Positions 8,349 to 16,483 of a DNA stretch of 49,059 nt are shown here, piece by piece; the stretch's first letter is position 1, and each line of letters begins with the position of its first letter. A program made the position numbers and the translations under genes. This DNA is from Phycisphaerales bacterium. Lineage in GTDB: Bacteria; Planctomycetota; Phycisphaerae; UBA1845. The stretch is taken from the NCBI GenBank assembly GCA_013140575.1, contig JABFSN010000169.1, positions 1-49,059 on the forward strand, written 5' to 3'. The notes beneath the pieces were generated by a model, which searched no databases, was not told the DNA's origin, and was given only the letters and a program-made list of their open reading frames with translations.

Positions 8349-9509
8349 ATGAAGATTGCATCGACGCTGAGCACGGCCGGCGAGATGGATCGCGTCGTCG
8401 CGGAACTGTGCGAAGGCGTGGGCGATGTGCGGCCGGATTTCGCGGCGTTGTGGTTGACCCGCCATCACGGTCCCACGTACGAAAACCTCGTCGAAAAGCT
8501 GCACGAGCGTCTGGCGCCCAAGAACATGATCGGCTGCACCTGCGCCGGGGTCATCGGACCGCAACGCGAGATCGAGGATGCGCCCGGCGCCGTTCTGTGG
8601 GTCGCGGAGACCACCGGCGTGCGTGTTTTTCCGTTTGTCGTTGACCAGAATGATCTGCGGACGATGAAGACGGCGGCCGACTGGCAGGATCGTTTGGGCG
8701 TGAACCCCGATGATATTCCCACGTTTATCATTCTGCCCGATCCGTTTTCGGTTCAGTTTGACGTCTGTCTGCGGGTCATGGACGAAGTCTTCCCTGGCTC
8801 CGTCATTGTCGGCGGAGTGGCCAGCGGGGCGCGCAGTCCCGGTGAAAACCGACTGTTCCTGAATGACCAAATACTGCGCCAGGGAATGGTGGGTGTGGCG
8901 TTAACCGGCCCGTTCCGCGTCAGCACGCTCGTGTCGCAGGGGTGCCGGGCGGTCGGCGCGTCGTTCGTGATCACCAAAGCGGAATCCAACGTCATCTACG
9001 AGTTGGGCGGGCGTGATGCGTACGCGGTCCTAAAAGACGTACACGATCGCGCGTCGGCGACCGATCAGGCGTTGATCCGCTCCGCGCTGCACGTCGGACG
9101 GGTCATCGACGAGCATCACGAGCCGTTCGGGCCGGGCGATTTCCTGATCCGCAACGTGGCCGGCGTAGTGGAGAATCGCGGACTGGCCGTCACCGATTTT
9201 CTCCGCGCCGGGCAGACCATTCAGTTTCACGTCCGCGACAGTGCGTCGGCCGACGCCGAAATGCGGACCATTTTGAACCGCAAGGTCGGACAAATGCTCG
9301 ATCCGCCGGTCGGCGGGCTGTTGTTCAATTGCAATGGCCGGGGCGAGAATCTGTTCCAGGAGAAGGACCACGACATCGGGCTGATCAACAACGTGTTTCC
9401 CGCGTGCCCGGTGGGCGGATTCTTCGCCGGCGGCGAGATCGGCCCCGTCGGCGGCAAGACCTTCGTGCACGGATTCACCAGCAGCCTGATTCTGTTCTTC
9501 AATGCGTGA
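8349..9509 (+). CDS. FIST domain sensory protein
   Basis: The 386-aa protein has an N-terminal FIST_N domain and a C-terminal FIST_C domain. Supporting motifs are CTCAGVIG near the N-terminus, a central GGVASG, and a C-terminal LLFNCNGRG with PVGGFFAGGEIGPVGG. FIST domains are thought to bind small ligands, possibly amino acids, and often occur with signalling domains. Here the protein stands alone with no kinase or cyclase output, so its partner is unknown. It is probably cytoplasmic, since no signal peptide is seen. AGGGAGAAGGGG directly upstream of ATG 8349 gives the ribosome binding site. It follows valS by 129 bp on the same strand. Confidence 0.88.
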   Translation: MKIASTLSTAGEMDRVVAELCEGVGDVRPDFAALWLTRHHGPTYENLVEKLHERLAPKNMIGCTCAGVIGPQREIEDAPGAVLWVAETTGVRVFPFVVDQNDLRTMKTAADWQDRLGVNPDDIPTFIILPDPFSVQFDVCLRVMDEVFPGSVIVGGVASGARSPGENRLFLNDQILRQGMVGVALTGPFRVSTLVSQGCRAVGASFVITKAESNVIYELGGRDAYAVLKDVHDRASATDQALIRSALHVGRVIDEHHEPFGPGDFLIRNVAGVVENRGLAVTDFLRAGQTIQFHVRDSASADAEMRTILNRKVGQMLDPPVGGLLFNCNGRGENLFQEKDHDIGLINNVFPACPVGGFFAGGEIGPVGGKTFVHGFTSSLILFFNA

Positions 9510-9570
9510 CCCGCGGGCCCCAGTGAAGCGGCGCCAGCCCATGCAGCGGTCGCGGCGCGGCCCGCGTCCC

Positions 9571-9597
9571 GTCCCAGGTGTGCGTCCGAGGTTCTGA
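9571..9597 (+). repeat. 27-bp dispersed hairpin family, degenerate copy
   Basis: The unit has the same length and the same GCGTCCG-x-GGTTCTGA right half as 1692-1718. The left arm is partly eroded, so the stem is weak. It lies between the convergent FIST and uvrB genes. Confidence 0.5.
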
Positions 9598-9620
9598 CTC
9601 CGAACAACGTTGGACCCATT

Positions 9621-11693
9621 CTACGATTTACGCCGGCCGATCGGTGTGACGCCCGTTCGCTTGCCATCGCCGCGTTTGGTGCGTTTGGGTTCGCGGGCGT
9701 CGTCGATGTCATCCAGTGACACTTCGTCGGGCGACTTCTGCAGCCTCTTCAACTGCTCGTGCAGTTTGGCCGCCCGTTCGAAATCCAGCTCGTCGGCGGC
9801 GGCCAGCATCTCCTTCTCCACCATAGCCATCAACTCGGTACGGTCGTATTGCTCGCGCGAGGCGTTCAACGCCTTGACCGCCACCTGCCGCGCGCCCAGT
9901 TCCGATTCCAACCCGCTGCGGATGGCCTTCTTGATCGACTCCGGCGTGATGCCGTTCTTTTTGTTGTATTCCAGTTGCAGCGCCCGACGCCGCTCGGTCT
10001 CGTCGATGGCCCGCTTCATGCTCGGCGTCACCTTGTCGCCGTACAGCACGACCTCGGCCCGCACGTGCCGCGCCGTCCGGCCGATGGTCTGAATTAAGGA
10101 CGTCTCGCTGCGCAGAAATCCCTCCTTGTCCGCGTCGAGAATGCACACCAGTGACACTTCGGGCAGGTCCAGCCCCTCGCGCAACAGATTGACCCCCACC
10201 AGCACGTCGAATTCGCCGGCCCGCAGCGAATTCAGAATCTTCACCCGCTCCAGCGTGTCCACCTCGCTGTGCAGGTATTGGCAACGCAGACCCTCCTCTT
10301 GAATGTACCGCGACAAATCCTCGGCCAATCGCTTGGTCAGCGTCGTCACCAGCACGCGTTCGCCCGCGGCTGCACGCTCTTGAATGCGTTGCAGAATGTC
10401 CGGCACCTGTCCGCGAGCCGGTTTAACGTGAATCACCGGGTCCACCAGACCCGTCGGACGCACCACCTGCTGAACCACTGCCCCGCCGCACTGTTTCAAT
10501 TCATAAGGCCCCGGCGTGGCCGACATGAACACCACCTGCTTCCACAACCCCTCGAATTCCTCAAATCGCAGCGGCCGATTGTCCAGACACGACGGCAGAC
10601 GGAACCCATGTTCGACCAATACCTCCTTCCGGCTGCGATCGCCCGCGTACATGGCCCGCAACTGCGGCATGGTCGCGTGCGATTCATCGAGCACCATCAG
10701 AAAATCGTCGCCGAAATAATCGATCAACGTGTACGGTCGGGCCCCGGGTTCGGTGCCGTTCAAATGCCGCGTATAATTCTCGATTCCCGAACAATAACCC
10801 ACCTCCCGCAGCATCTCCACGTCGTATTTCGTACGGGCCAATAGACGCTGCGCCTCCAATAACTTCCCATGCCGGCGCAGTTCCATTACCCGTTGATCCA
10901 GTTCCGCCATAATTGACCCGGTGGCCGCCGCGATCCGCGATTCCGGCATCACGTAATGCACAGCCGGATAGAGCGTCATCCGCTGTTCGGCTGTCAACGT
11001 CTGGCCCGTCGTGGGGTCGAAGATGTCGATTTTCTCGATGTCGTCGCCGAACATTTCGATGCGGTAGGCGAACTCTTCGTAGGCCGGGCGGATTTCAACC
11101 ACGTCGCCGCGCACGCGGAACTTCCCGCGCGACAGGTCCAGATCGTTCCGTGTGTATTGCAGATCGACAAAGCGTTTCAGCACCTCGTCGCGGTCCACGC
11201 GATCGCCGACCGCGACCGTCACCGTGCTGGACTTGTAATCCTCGGGCGACCCCAGACCGAAGATGCACGACACGCTGGCCACGATGATGACGTCGCGCCG
11301 CGAGACCAGGTTGCTGGTGGCCGCCAGCCGCAGCCGGTCGAGGTCGTCGTTCCGCGAAGCGTCCTTTTCGATGTAGATGTCCCGCTGGGGAATGTAGGCC
11401 TCGGGCTGGTAATAGTCGTAATAGCTGACGAAATACCCGACCGCGTTGTTCGGAAACAGCTCGCGGAATTCCTCGTAGAGCTGGGCCGCCAGCGTCTTGT
11501 TGTGCGAGAGGACCAGCGTGGGGCGACCGTGCCGGGCGATGACGTTGGCCATGGTGAACGTCTTGCCCGAGCCGGTGACGCCCATCAAACACTGAAACCG
11601 CCGCCCGTCACGCAACCCGCGCGCCAGCTTCTCAATCGCCGCCGGCTGATCCCCCCGCGGCTCGTACGCACTAACCACCTCGAACCCGCCCAC
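9621..11693 (-). CDS. uvrB: Excinuclease ABC subunit B
   Basis: The 690-aa UvrB verifies damage and loads UvrC in nucleotide excision repair. Walker A is GVTGSGKT (38-45). The YYDYYQPEAYIP beta-hairpin, DESHATMPQL, VFMSATPGPYEL, and the helicase motifs ending in QTIGRTARH are all present. A C-terminal UVR motif (ELDFERAAKLHEQLKRL) mediates UvrC contact. I place the start at GTG 11693, preceded by GGGGGAGG at suitable spacing and giving [12 protein letters not shown]; the upstream ATG at 11741 adds a basic tail. The first 62 codons plus upstream DNA recur at 12794-13024. The gene is otherwise intact and of normal length. Confidence 0.97.
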   Translation of the reverse strand: MGGFEVVSAYEPRGDQPAAIEKLARGLRDGRRFQCLMGVTGSGKTFTMANVIARHGRPTLVLSHNKTLAAQLYEEFRELFPNNAVGYFVSYYDYYQPEAYIPQRDIYIEKDASRNDDLDRLRLAATSNLVSRRDVIIVASVSCIFGLGSPEDYKSSTVTVAVGDRVDRDEVLKRFVDLQYTRNDLDLSRGKFRVRGDVVEIRPAYEEFAYRIEMFGDDIEKIDIFDPTTGQTLTAEQRMTLYPAVHYVMPESRIAAATGSIMAELDQRVMELRRHGKLLEAQRLLARTKYDVEMLREVGYCSGIENYTRHLNGTEPGARPYTLIDYFGDDFLMVLDESHATMPQLRAMYAGDRSRKEVLVEHGFRLPSCLDNRPLRFEEFEGLWKQVVFMSATPGPYELKQCGGAVVQQVVRPTGLVDPVIHVKPARGQVPDILQRIQERAAAGERVLVTTLTKRLAEDLSRYIQEEGLRCQYLHSEVDTLERVKILNSLRAGEFDVLVGVNLLREGLDLPEVSLVCILDADKEGFLRSETSLIQTIGRTARHVRAEVVLYGDKVTPSMKRAIDETERRRALQLEYNKKNGITPESIKKAIRSGLESELGARQVAVKALNASREQYDRTELMAMVEKEMLAAADELDFERAAKLHEQLKRLQKSPDEVSLDDIDDAREPKRTKRGDGKRTGVTPIGRRKS

Positions 11694-11830
11694 GCGCAAC
11701 CTCCCCCGGCGATTCCACCGCCCGCCGATTCCGTTGAGCATAACCGAGTCCGAGCGGGGTTTCCATAAGGGGGAACTTGTCGCCAGGCTTCAAATCAGTC
11801 AGGTTGACGATCGGAAATCAGGGTCTCGGA

Positions 11831-11859
11831 TTGACCGATCCCGCGTCGCGACGTATAGA
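11831..11859 (+). promoter_or_regulatory. Sigma-70-type promoter of the PIN module
   Basis: TTGACC at 11831-11836 and TATAGA at 11854-11859 are 17 bp apart, a near-consensus arrangement. Transcription would start about 11866, leaving at most about 5 nt before the ATG at 11871. No Shine-Dalgarno sequence fits in that space, so the toxin-like gene is probably translated from a leaderless or nearly leaderless mRNA. Confidence 0.6.
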
Positions 11860-11870
11860 ATCCACAAGTC

Positions 11871-12347
11871 ATGGCCCGCGTCTACCTGGATACGAGTTTC
11901 TTCAGCACCTGCGTCAGCAAACGGACAAGCCCGAGGAGCGTTGGCTGGCGCGAAACGAGCAACGAATGGTGGGAAACGCAGGCCACCCGGCATGTGCTCT
12001 ATGTATCCGATGAAGTGGTCGCGGAGCTTTCCGATCCCGATTTCGACCAAGGCCCGACCGCCCTGGCCATGCTTCGCGGCCTGCACCTGTTGGAACTCAA
12101 TGCCGACGTGCGCGGGTTGGCCGCGATTCTCGTCCGCGAAAAGCTGATGCCGGTTCCGTCCGTTTCGGGCGACGCGATTCATGTCGCCGCGGCTACAATA
12201 CACGGGATGGAGTACATCCTAACGTGGAACGTGCGGCACCTGGCGAACCCCAACAAGCGAACGCATCTGGCCACGGTCTGCCTGCGGCTGGGCCTGATTC
12301 CGCCGCAGATCGTGACGCCCGACCTGTTGATGGAGGCCGACGAATGA
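11871..12347 (+). CDS. PIN-domain protein (VapC-like toxin candidate)
   Basis: The 158-aa protein has the PIN-nuclease pattern. LDTSFF places Asp7 in the first strand. SDEVVAEL (46-53) supplies Glu52. GDAIHVAAA (100-108) supplies Asp101, and YILTWNVRHLANP (115-127) is the characteristic last strand. The final acidic position appears as Asn120, as in several VapC-like subgroups. PIN toxins cleave RNA with bound metal. The gene overlaps the next one by an ATGA junction, the order toxin then small partner being the reverse of canonical vapBC. The module is flanked by direct repeats of the uvrB 5' end. Toxin activity is inferred, not shown. Confidence 0.82.
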   Translation: MARVYLDTSFFSTCVSKRTSPRSVGWRETSNEWWETQATRHVLYVSDEVVAELSDPDFDQGPTALAMLRGLHLLELNADVRGLAAILVREKLMPVPSVSGDAIHVAAATIHGMEYILTWNVRHLANPNKRTHLATVCLRLGLIPPQIVTPDLLMEADE

Positions 12348-12523
12348 GCGAGGTCAAACCAGCGCGACGGCATATGGAAGAAACATCGGTCGATGACGCC
12401 CGCCGCGTCCGCGAAAAGCTCAGCCGGGAGACGGGCAACGACGTCAACCGCCTGGCCGACCGCGCCCGCGAGATCGCCGAAAAGCTCCGCGATCAACTCG
12501 GCCTCAAACCCGCCCAGCCCTGA
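12344..12523 (+). CDS. Small partner of the PIN protein (candidate antitoxin)
   Basis: The 59-aa, highly charged, mostly helical protein begins MSEVKPARRHMEETSVDDA and ends KLRDQLGLKPAQP. Its ATG overlaps the stop of the PIN gene (ATGA), so the two are translationally coupled. I see no ribbon-helix-helix or AbrB fold. Short helical partners encoded just downstream of PIN genes are common in several bacterial groups and are suspected antitoxins. That role is an inference from position and size. Confidence 0.6.
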   Translation: MSEVKPARRHMEETSVDDARRVREKLSRETGNDVNRLADRAREIAEKLRDQLGLKPAQP

Positions 12524-12580
12524 CCGGACGCGCCATCCGCTGGTGGGAATGGGGTGTCCCGGCTTCGAAATGATTCTTCC

Positions 12581-12797
12581 GTTCCAAGAAGCGGATCATC
12601 CATTCCCGGAACAAGTCGCCCGCTCCGCGAAACGGCCCATCGGTTCCGGGGCGGGAACCATTCGGTCCGAGGAATGGTCGGCCCGCTCCGAGCGCGGAGC
12701 GTCCGCTCCCAGGCGGGGACGGTCCCCTCCCAGGCGGGGGCGGTCCACTCCGAGGAGTTGGTCATCCGCTCCCGGGCGCAGCCCATCGGCTCCGAGG
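12581..12797. repeat. Degenerate 21-bp tandem repeat (heptapeptide-period minisatellite)
   Basis: About ten units of 20-22 bp follow one another. Each begins CTCC or a close variant, for example CTCCCAGGCGGGGACGGTCC, the next near-identical unit, CTCCGAGGAGTTGGTCATCC and CTCCCGGGCGCAGCCCATCG. The 21-bp period equals seven codons, so open frames on both strands read as heptads; on the minus strand these include [28 protein letters not shown] and GADAPRS. The array abuts the truncated uvrB copy, and the join lies within the shared GAGGACC. Confidence 0.75.
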
Positions 12798-12979
12798 ACC
12801 AGCGTGGGGCGACCGTGCCGGGCGATGACGTTGGCCATGGTGAACGTCTTGCCCGACCCGGTGACGCCCATCAAACACTGAAACCGCCGCCCGTCGCGCA
12901 ACCCGGCGGCCAGCTTCTCAATCGCCGCCGGCTGATCCCCCCGCGGCTCATACGCACTAACCACCTCAAACCCGCCCAC
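12596..12979 (-). pseudogene. Truncated uvrB 5' copy fused in frame to heptad repeats
   Basis: GTG 12979, with a GGAAGG ribosome binding site, corresponds to the uvrB start. The first 62 codons match uvrB, including an intact GVTGSGKT Walker A motif, with seven nucleotide differences in six codons, five of them synonymous. After GRPTLVL the frame passes into the 21-bp repeat and continues for about 65 residues of heptads to a stop. Everything downstream of Walker A needed for UvrB function is missing. An in-frame ATG at 12985 is an alternative start. I call it a pseudogene or chimera; the skew towards synonymous changes leaves open that it was, or is, translated. Confidence 0.7.
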
Positions 12980-13024
12980 GCCCATCCTTCCCCCGGCGAT
13001 TCTCCCGCCTGCCGATTCCGTTGA
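12794..13024. repeat. Direct repeat of uvrB 5' end and upstream DNA
   Basis: This segment matches 11508-11737 in the same orientation at an offset of about 1286 bp. The coding portion is about 96 percent identical by eye. Upstream of the start codon the match is weaker, with a 1-bp length difference, and it ends in CCGATTCCGTTGA in both copies. The two copies bracket the PIN gene, its partner and the minisatellite. Confidence 0.9.
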
Positions 13025-13131
13025 AGATACTCCGAACGCGCGAAAATCGCCAGCGTCGCTTGCGGAAGCCAACTACGCCCTCGTGGGTTCGGTGGAACAT
13101 CATCCACAGATTGCACACATGGTCACAGATT

Positions 13132-13155
13132 CCGTAGGGCGGGTTTCACCCGCCG
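13132..13155 (+). repeat. 24-bp CCGTAGGG hairpin family, copy 1
   Basis: CCGTAGGG opens a palindrome with arms GGCGGGT / ACCCGCC and a 3-nt loop. The same 24-bp layout occurs in inverse orientation at 37268-37291. The spacer 13025-13373 otherwise holds no recognisable gene; its shorter open frames lack coding character. Confidence 0.6.
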
Positions 13156-13373
13156 ATTCCGTCGCCCGCCAGCTTCGTTGAGCATCACGCCGCACGTATC
13201 CGATTCCCACAAGAACGCCTGTTCTGCGCTCGTGGGGCGACGTCCGCGTTGAACAAGCTTCCCGCGATCACTACCATGGGCGCGGGCTTTGCGGATTCTG
13301 ACACGAGGTTTCGTGTGAGCGACGACCAGGGGACAAACCACCCGGCGACGAGCCGCCAAACAGGAGTGTCACT

Positions 13374-14153
13374 GTGCATGCCGCGGAATTGTGTTTTCGT
13401 CTAAAGCCCCGCGCCAAGCCTACGGAAGAACCGACGAGGGCAATTCACGATTTCCTCTGGTCATTAGAGCGCAATGGACAACTTGTTCCCGACACCACGC
13501 GAATCGACGTCGAGACTCGCAACGGATGCCGTGTATTTGCGTTGATTCCCGAGTCGACGTCGCTGCGTCGTTCCCGTTTCGACCGGCATGTGCATGAAGT
13601 TCTACAACGGCTGGAGGACTGCGGCATCGATCCGCCGGCGATCCGCGTGCTCGGGCGCGCCCCAGATTCCGATCCGGTGTGTGCGTGCATGCGTTCCACG
13701 TCGCTGATTCTGCGCACCGACTTTCTCAGCGGTGAACTCCCGCTGACATGCGGACAATGTCGCGGAATTGTACCGTTTTATCGTTTCGACCCTACGTCGG
13801 AGTGCGCGACCTACGAGGACATCATATTCTGGATGTATCAATATCGTGCCTTCGATTCCATATGGATCGCCAGCCGCGGCGGAGAGAAACTCGCTTATCG
13901 CGAACTGACACGGCATGACAGCGAGCTAACCAAGGACGGTTTGGAAGTTTGCGGGGCGATTGAGAAACACACACGCCGGCCGGTGTACTACTATCTGTTG
14001 CGGTTCCACGGTCGCTTCGTCGCCGCGGAGAGAAAGCGCCCGTGTCCGTCGTGCGGGGGCGCGTGGCTGTTGAAGCGACGGTGGCATGGGAAGTATGACT
14101 TTCGTTGCCGCCGATGCCGACTGGTCTCCAATATCGCGTGCGAGGCCGTTTGA
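13374..14153 (+). CDS. DUF2310-like zinc-ribbon protein, possibly nucleic-acid binding
   Basis: The 259-aa protein carries three CxxC pairs: Cys126/129 (CGQC), Cys224/227 (CPSC) and Cys245/248 (CRRC). The last two form a C-terminal zinc ribbon. The overall pattern matches the family of zinc-ribbon proteins described as possibly nucleic-acid binding (DUF2310): an N-terminal half ending in LRTDFLSGELPLTCGQCRG, a central aromatic helix IIFWMYQYRAFDSIW, and the ribbon. The start is GTG 13374, with AGGAG 8 nt upstream; no ATG serves. It stands alone downstream of the uvrB/PIN locus. Its function is unknown; family assignment is from memory of the motif pattern. Confidence 0.7.
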   Translation: MHAAELCFRLKPRAKPTEEPTRAIHDFLWSLERNGQLVPDTTRIDVETRNGCRVFALIPESTSLRRSRFDRHVHEVLQRLEDCGIDPPAIRVLGRAPDSDPVCACMRSTSLILRTDFLSGELPLTCGQCRGIVPFYRFDPTSECATYEDIIFWMYQYRAFDSIWIASRGGEKLAYRELTRHDSELTKDGLEVCGAIEKHTRRPVYYYLLRFHGRFVAAERKRPCPSCGGAWLLKRRWHGKYDFRCRRCRLVSNIACEAV

Positions 14154-14481
14154 TAGGATGGTCGCCATCCCCGAACTCCGCTTCGTCGTCCTCTTCGCGG
14201 GGCGGCCGGGTGGCCAAGCCAAGGCATGAATCAGGCGGTTCAGCCGGTTCAAGGCGCCGTGGGCTCGTCACGGAAACGTGACTCGCGGCCGATTCGGAAT
14301 CGTGAAATCGCGTCTGGAAACTCCTTCCCGCGGGCATTAGCATGACCGCGAGTTGCGGCGGCGCGTGGTGGAGGTCGGACGGCGGGCCGTGGCGCGGGCA
14401 TTCTGCCCGTGAAGATATGGCCGAGGCGCCCATGCCACGGTGGCCCATGCCAAGATGATTGATTGTAACAGGAGGTCCGGC
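14154..14481. other. Gene-free spacer with small palindromes
   Basis: This 328-bp spacer holds no gene I can support. It contains the short palindromes GGATGG-TCG-CCATCC just after the preceding stop (about 14156-14170) and CGGGCA-TTC-TGCCCG near 14397-14411. Neither has a T-run. Confidence 0.5.
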
Positions 14482-14919
14482 GTGCGTGATGAGCAGGGGA
14501 TGGTGCGGCGGTTTCATGAGGCGTTTGAGCATCCCGTGGGCGGTGCGCCGGGGATGCTCGATTCGGCACGGGCGGCCGCGCGGGCCAAGTGGCTGCGGGA
14601 TGAGATCGTCGAGTTCCTCGACGCGGGCACGCTCGACGGGCAGGCCGACGCCATTATCGATTTGATGTACTTCGCGTTCGGCACGCTGGTGGAGATGGGG
14701 GTCGACGGGGCGGCGCTGTTCCGCATCGTACACGAGGCCAACATGGGCAAGCTGTGGTCCGACGGCCGGCCGCGGTTCGGGCCGGACGGCAAGGTCCGCA
14801 AGCCGCCGGAATGGAAGGACCCCCACGACGCCCTCCGCGCGGAACTGGCACGGCAGATCGCCAGTGCCAATGGACGTCACGCTGACGCGAGGTTGGCGCC
14901 GTCCGAGGGCCGCGACTAG
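14482..14919 (+). CDS. All-alpha NTP pyrophosphohydrolase-like protein (MazG/PRA-PH superfamily)
   Basis: The 145-aa protein opens with a helix MVRRFHEAF, then KWLRDEIVEFLDAG and ADAIIDLMYFAFGTLVEMGVD. These supply the paired acidic residues (ExxE and ExxD-like) that bind Mg2+ in MazG, dUTPase-2 and PRA-PH enzymes. The C-terminal segment VHEANMGKLWSDGRPRFGPDGKVRKP is typical of a subgroup also seen in phage genomes and often labelled Cof-like or PRA-PH. Hydrolysis of a non-canonical NTP is a reasonable expectation; the substrate is unknown. I chose GTG 14482 because AGGAGG lies 6 nt upstream; the upstream ATGs have no ribosome binding site. Confidence 0.78.
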   Translation: MRDEQGMVRRFHEAFEHPVGGAPGMLDSARAAARAKWLRDEIVEFLDAGTLDGQADAIIDLMYFAFGTLVEMGVDGAALFRIVHEANMGKLWSDGRPRFGPDGKVRKPPEWKDPHDALRAELARQIASANGRHADARLAPSEGRD

Positions 14920-14989
14920 CCCGCGCCGGAAAGGACTCGGGCGAGGTAACGAGCGGGAAGGGATTCTCACACGAGCGGCTTGCCCGCCG

Positions 14990-16483
14990 CTACTTCACCC
15001 CGTGCATCCATCGATTCAAGAATCGCGAGAGAATGAAAACGGTAATGCCAACTCCACAGCCTATGTACACCATGTAGCGGAAGACATCAGCATAAGCGTG
15101 GACCTTACCGAGAACGTCGGCAGCCACTGCCGCCCGGTTTGCGGCGAGGCTAGAAATCTTGCCGGCCAGGAAGTTGCCGGTTGCGATGGAGATAAACCAC
15201 GAGCCCATGACCATTCCGGTCATGCGGCTCGGGGCAAGCTTGGTTACCATCGAGAGCCCCACCGGCGACAAACATAGCTCGCCGAGCGTATGCACAATGT
15301 AAAGGCCGAGCAGGAAGTACCACATCACCAATCCTGCCGAGTCCGCGGCACCGATTCCCATATTGATGACCACGAACCCCAATCCCATTCCCAAAAACCC
15401 CAACCCGAACTTTGCGGGTATCGAAGGGTTCAAGCCCTTCTTATCCAGAAAGACCCACAACCACGAGAAGATGGGACCAAACAGGACAATCAGCACAGCG
15501 TTGACGGATTGCCACCATTCCGCCGGCATACACCAATCTCCAACCGCAAATGGAGCAAGTTGCTTCTTGGCGAAAAAGTTCAGGGAATTCCCTGCCTGTT
15601 CAAACCCCATCCAGAACACGCAGTTGAGGGCTAGGAGTATGACCAGCACGTACATTTGTTGCCGCCCCACCCGCTCCTCGCGCGAGGCCAGGAACAAGAG
15701 GTACAACCCGATGGCTCCGAAACAGGCGTACAGGATGTACCCGACAACGTCTTCCTGCAAACTCAGCAAGAGGTAGATTGCCGGCGCTACGAGCAGACCC
15801 CCAACCACAACTTTGATGATCGGACCCAATCCCTCTTTTCCCGTCGGCGCCAACCCGTGTCCGTGCAGGTGCCGAGTGAATAAACCAAAGCAGACCAAAC
15901 CGAGGAGCATCCCCGCGCCTGCGGCCATGAATCCGTACCGGTAATCGGGCTTGCCGGGCTCACCCATCCACGCGGAGATGGCCTGGCAGACAACCGGAGC
16001 GATCGCCGCCCCGATGTTGATCCCCATATAGAAGATGGTGAACCCGCCATCGCGCCGCGGATCACCTGGCTGGTAGAGTTTTCCAACCAGAGTTGAGATG
16101 TTCGGCTTGAACAACCCGTTGCCGACGATTAGCAGCGCCAGGCCGAAGTAAAAGGCATTTTTCTGGGGGACCATGAGTGTGAATTCGCCCGCCGCCATGA
16201 ACAGGCCGCCCAGCACGATCGAGCGCCGATAGCCGAGCAATCGGTCGGCGATCGAACCGCCGAAAATCCCAAGTGCATAAACAAGGGCGGTGAATCCTCC
16301 GTAGCTTGCCGAAGCCGCCGCCTGCGCCTTGTCATCCAAGCTTCCGAAGAACTGCTGAGCGATGTGGAGGGCCAGCAGCGCCCGCATGCCATAGTAGCAG
16401 AACCGTTCCCAGAGCTCCGCGAAGAACAATACAAAGAGCCCCTTCGGATGCCCCAGAATCGTGCCATTGCCGTTTTGGTTCAT
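14990..16483 (-). CDS. POT/PTR-family proton-dependent peptide transporter
   Basis: The 497-aa inner-membrane MFS protein has about 14 predicted TM segments. The proton-coupling ExxER motif is Glu23-Leu-Trp-Glu26-Arg27 in the first helix. The family signature FYMGINIGA follows the GGFT element. Di- and tripeptide import driven by the proton gradient is the known family function. The start ATG at MNQNGNG has AGGAGG 13 nt upstream, somewhat far, but the homologous region begins there. Length is normal. No peptidase gene lies adjacent. Confidence 0.95.
   Translation of the reverse strand: MNQNGNGTILGHPKGLFVLFFAELWERFCYYGMRALLALHIAQQFFGSLDDKAQAAASASYGGFTALVYALGIFGGSIADRLLGYRRSIVLGGLFMAAGEFTLMVPQKNAFYFGLALLIVGNGLFKPNISTLVGKLYQPGDPRRDGGFTIFYMGINIGAAIAPVVCQAISAWMGEPGKPDYRYGFMAAGAGMLLGLVCFGLFTRHLHGHGLAPTGKEGLGPIIKVVVGGLLVAPAIYLLLSLQEDVVGYILYACFGAIGLYLLFLASREERVGRQQMYVLVILLALNCVFWMGFEQAGNSLNFFAKKQLAPFAVGDWCMPAEWWQSVNAVLIVLFGPIFSWLWVFLDKKGLNPSIPAKFGLGFLGMGLGFVVINMGIGAADSAGLVMWYFLLGLYIVHTLGELCLSPVGLSMVTKLAPSRMTGMVMGSWFISIATGNFLAGKISSLAANRAAVAADVLGKVHAYADVFRYMVYIGCGVGITVFILSRFLNRWMHGVK

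Noticed and set aside
7623-8870. 415-codon minus-strand frame across valS and FIST genes
   Set aside because: Spans the 3' end of valS and the 5' end of the FIST gene in antisense; no ribosome binding site and no recognisable protein.
12581-12797. Possible CRISPR array or regulatory iteron
   Set aside because: Units are contiguous and degenerate at 20-22 bp without spacers; no replication or cas genes adjoin. Better described as a minisatellite.
13822-14970. 382-codon minus-strand frame over the DUF2310 and MazG-like genes
   Set aside because: It crosses two plus-strand genes and a spacer, is rich in Arg/Pro, and lacks domain motifs.
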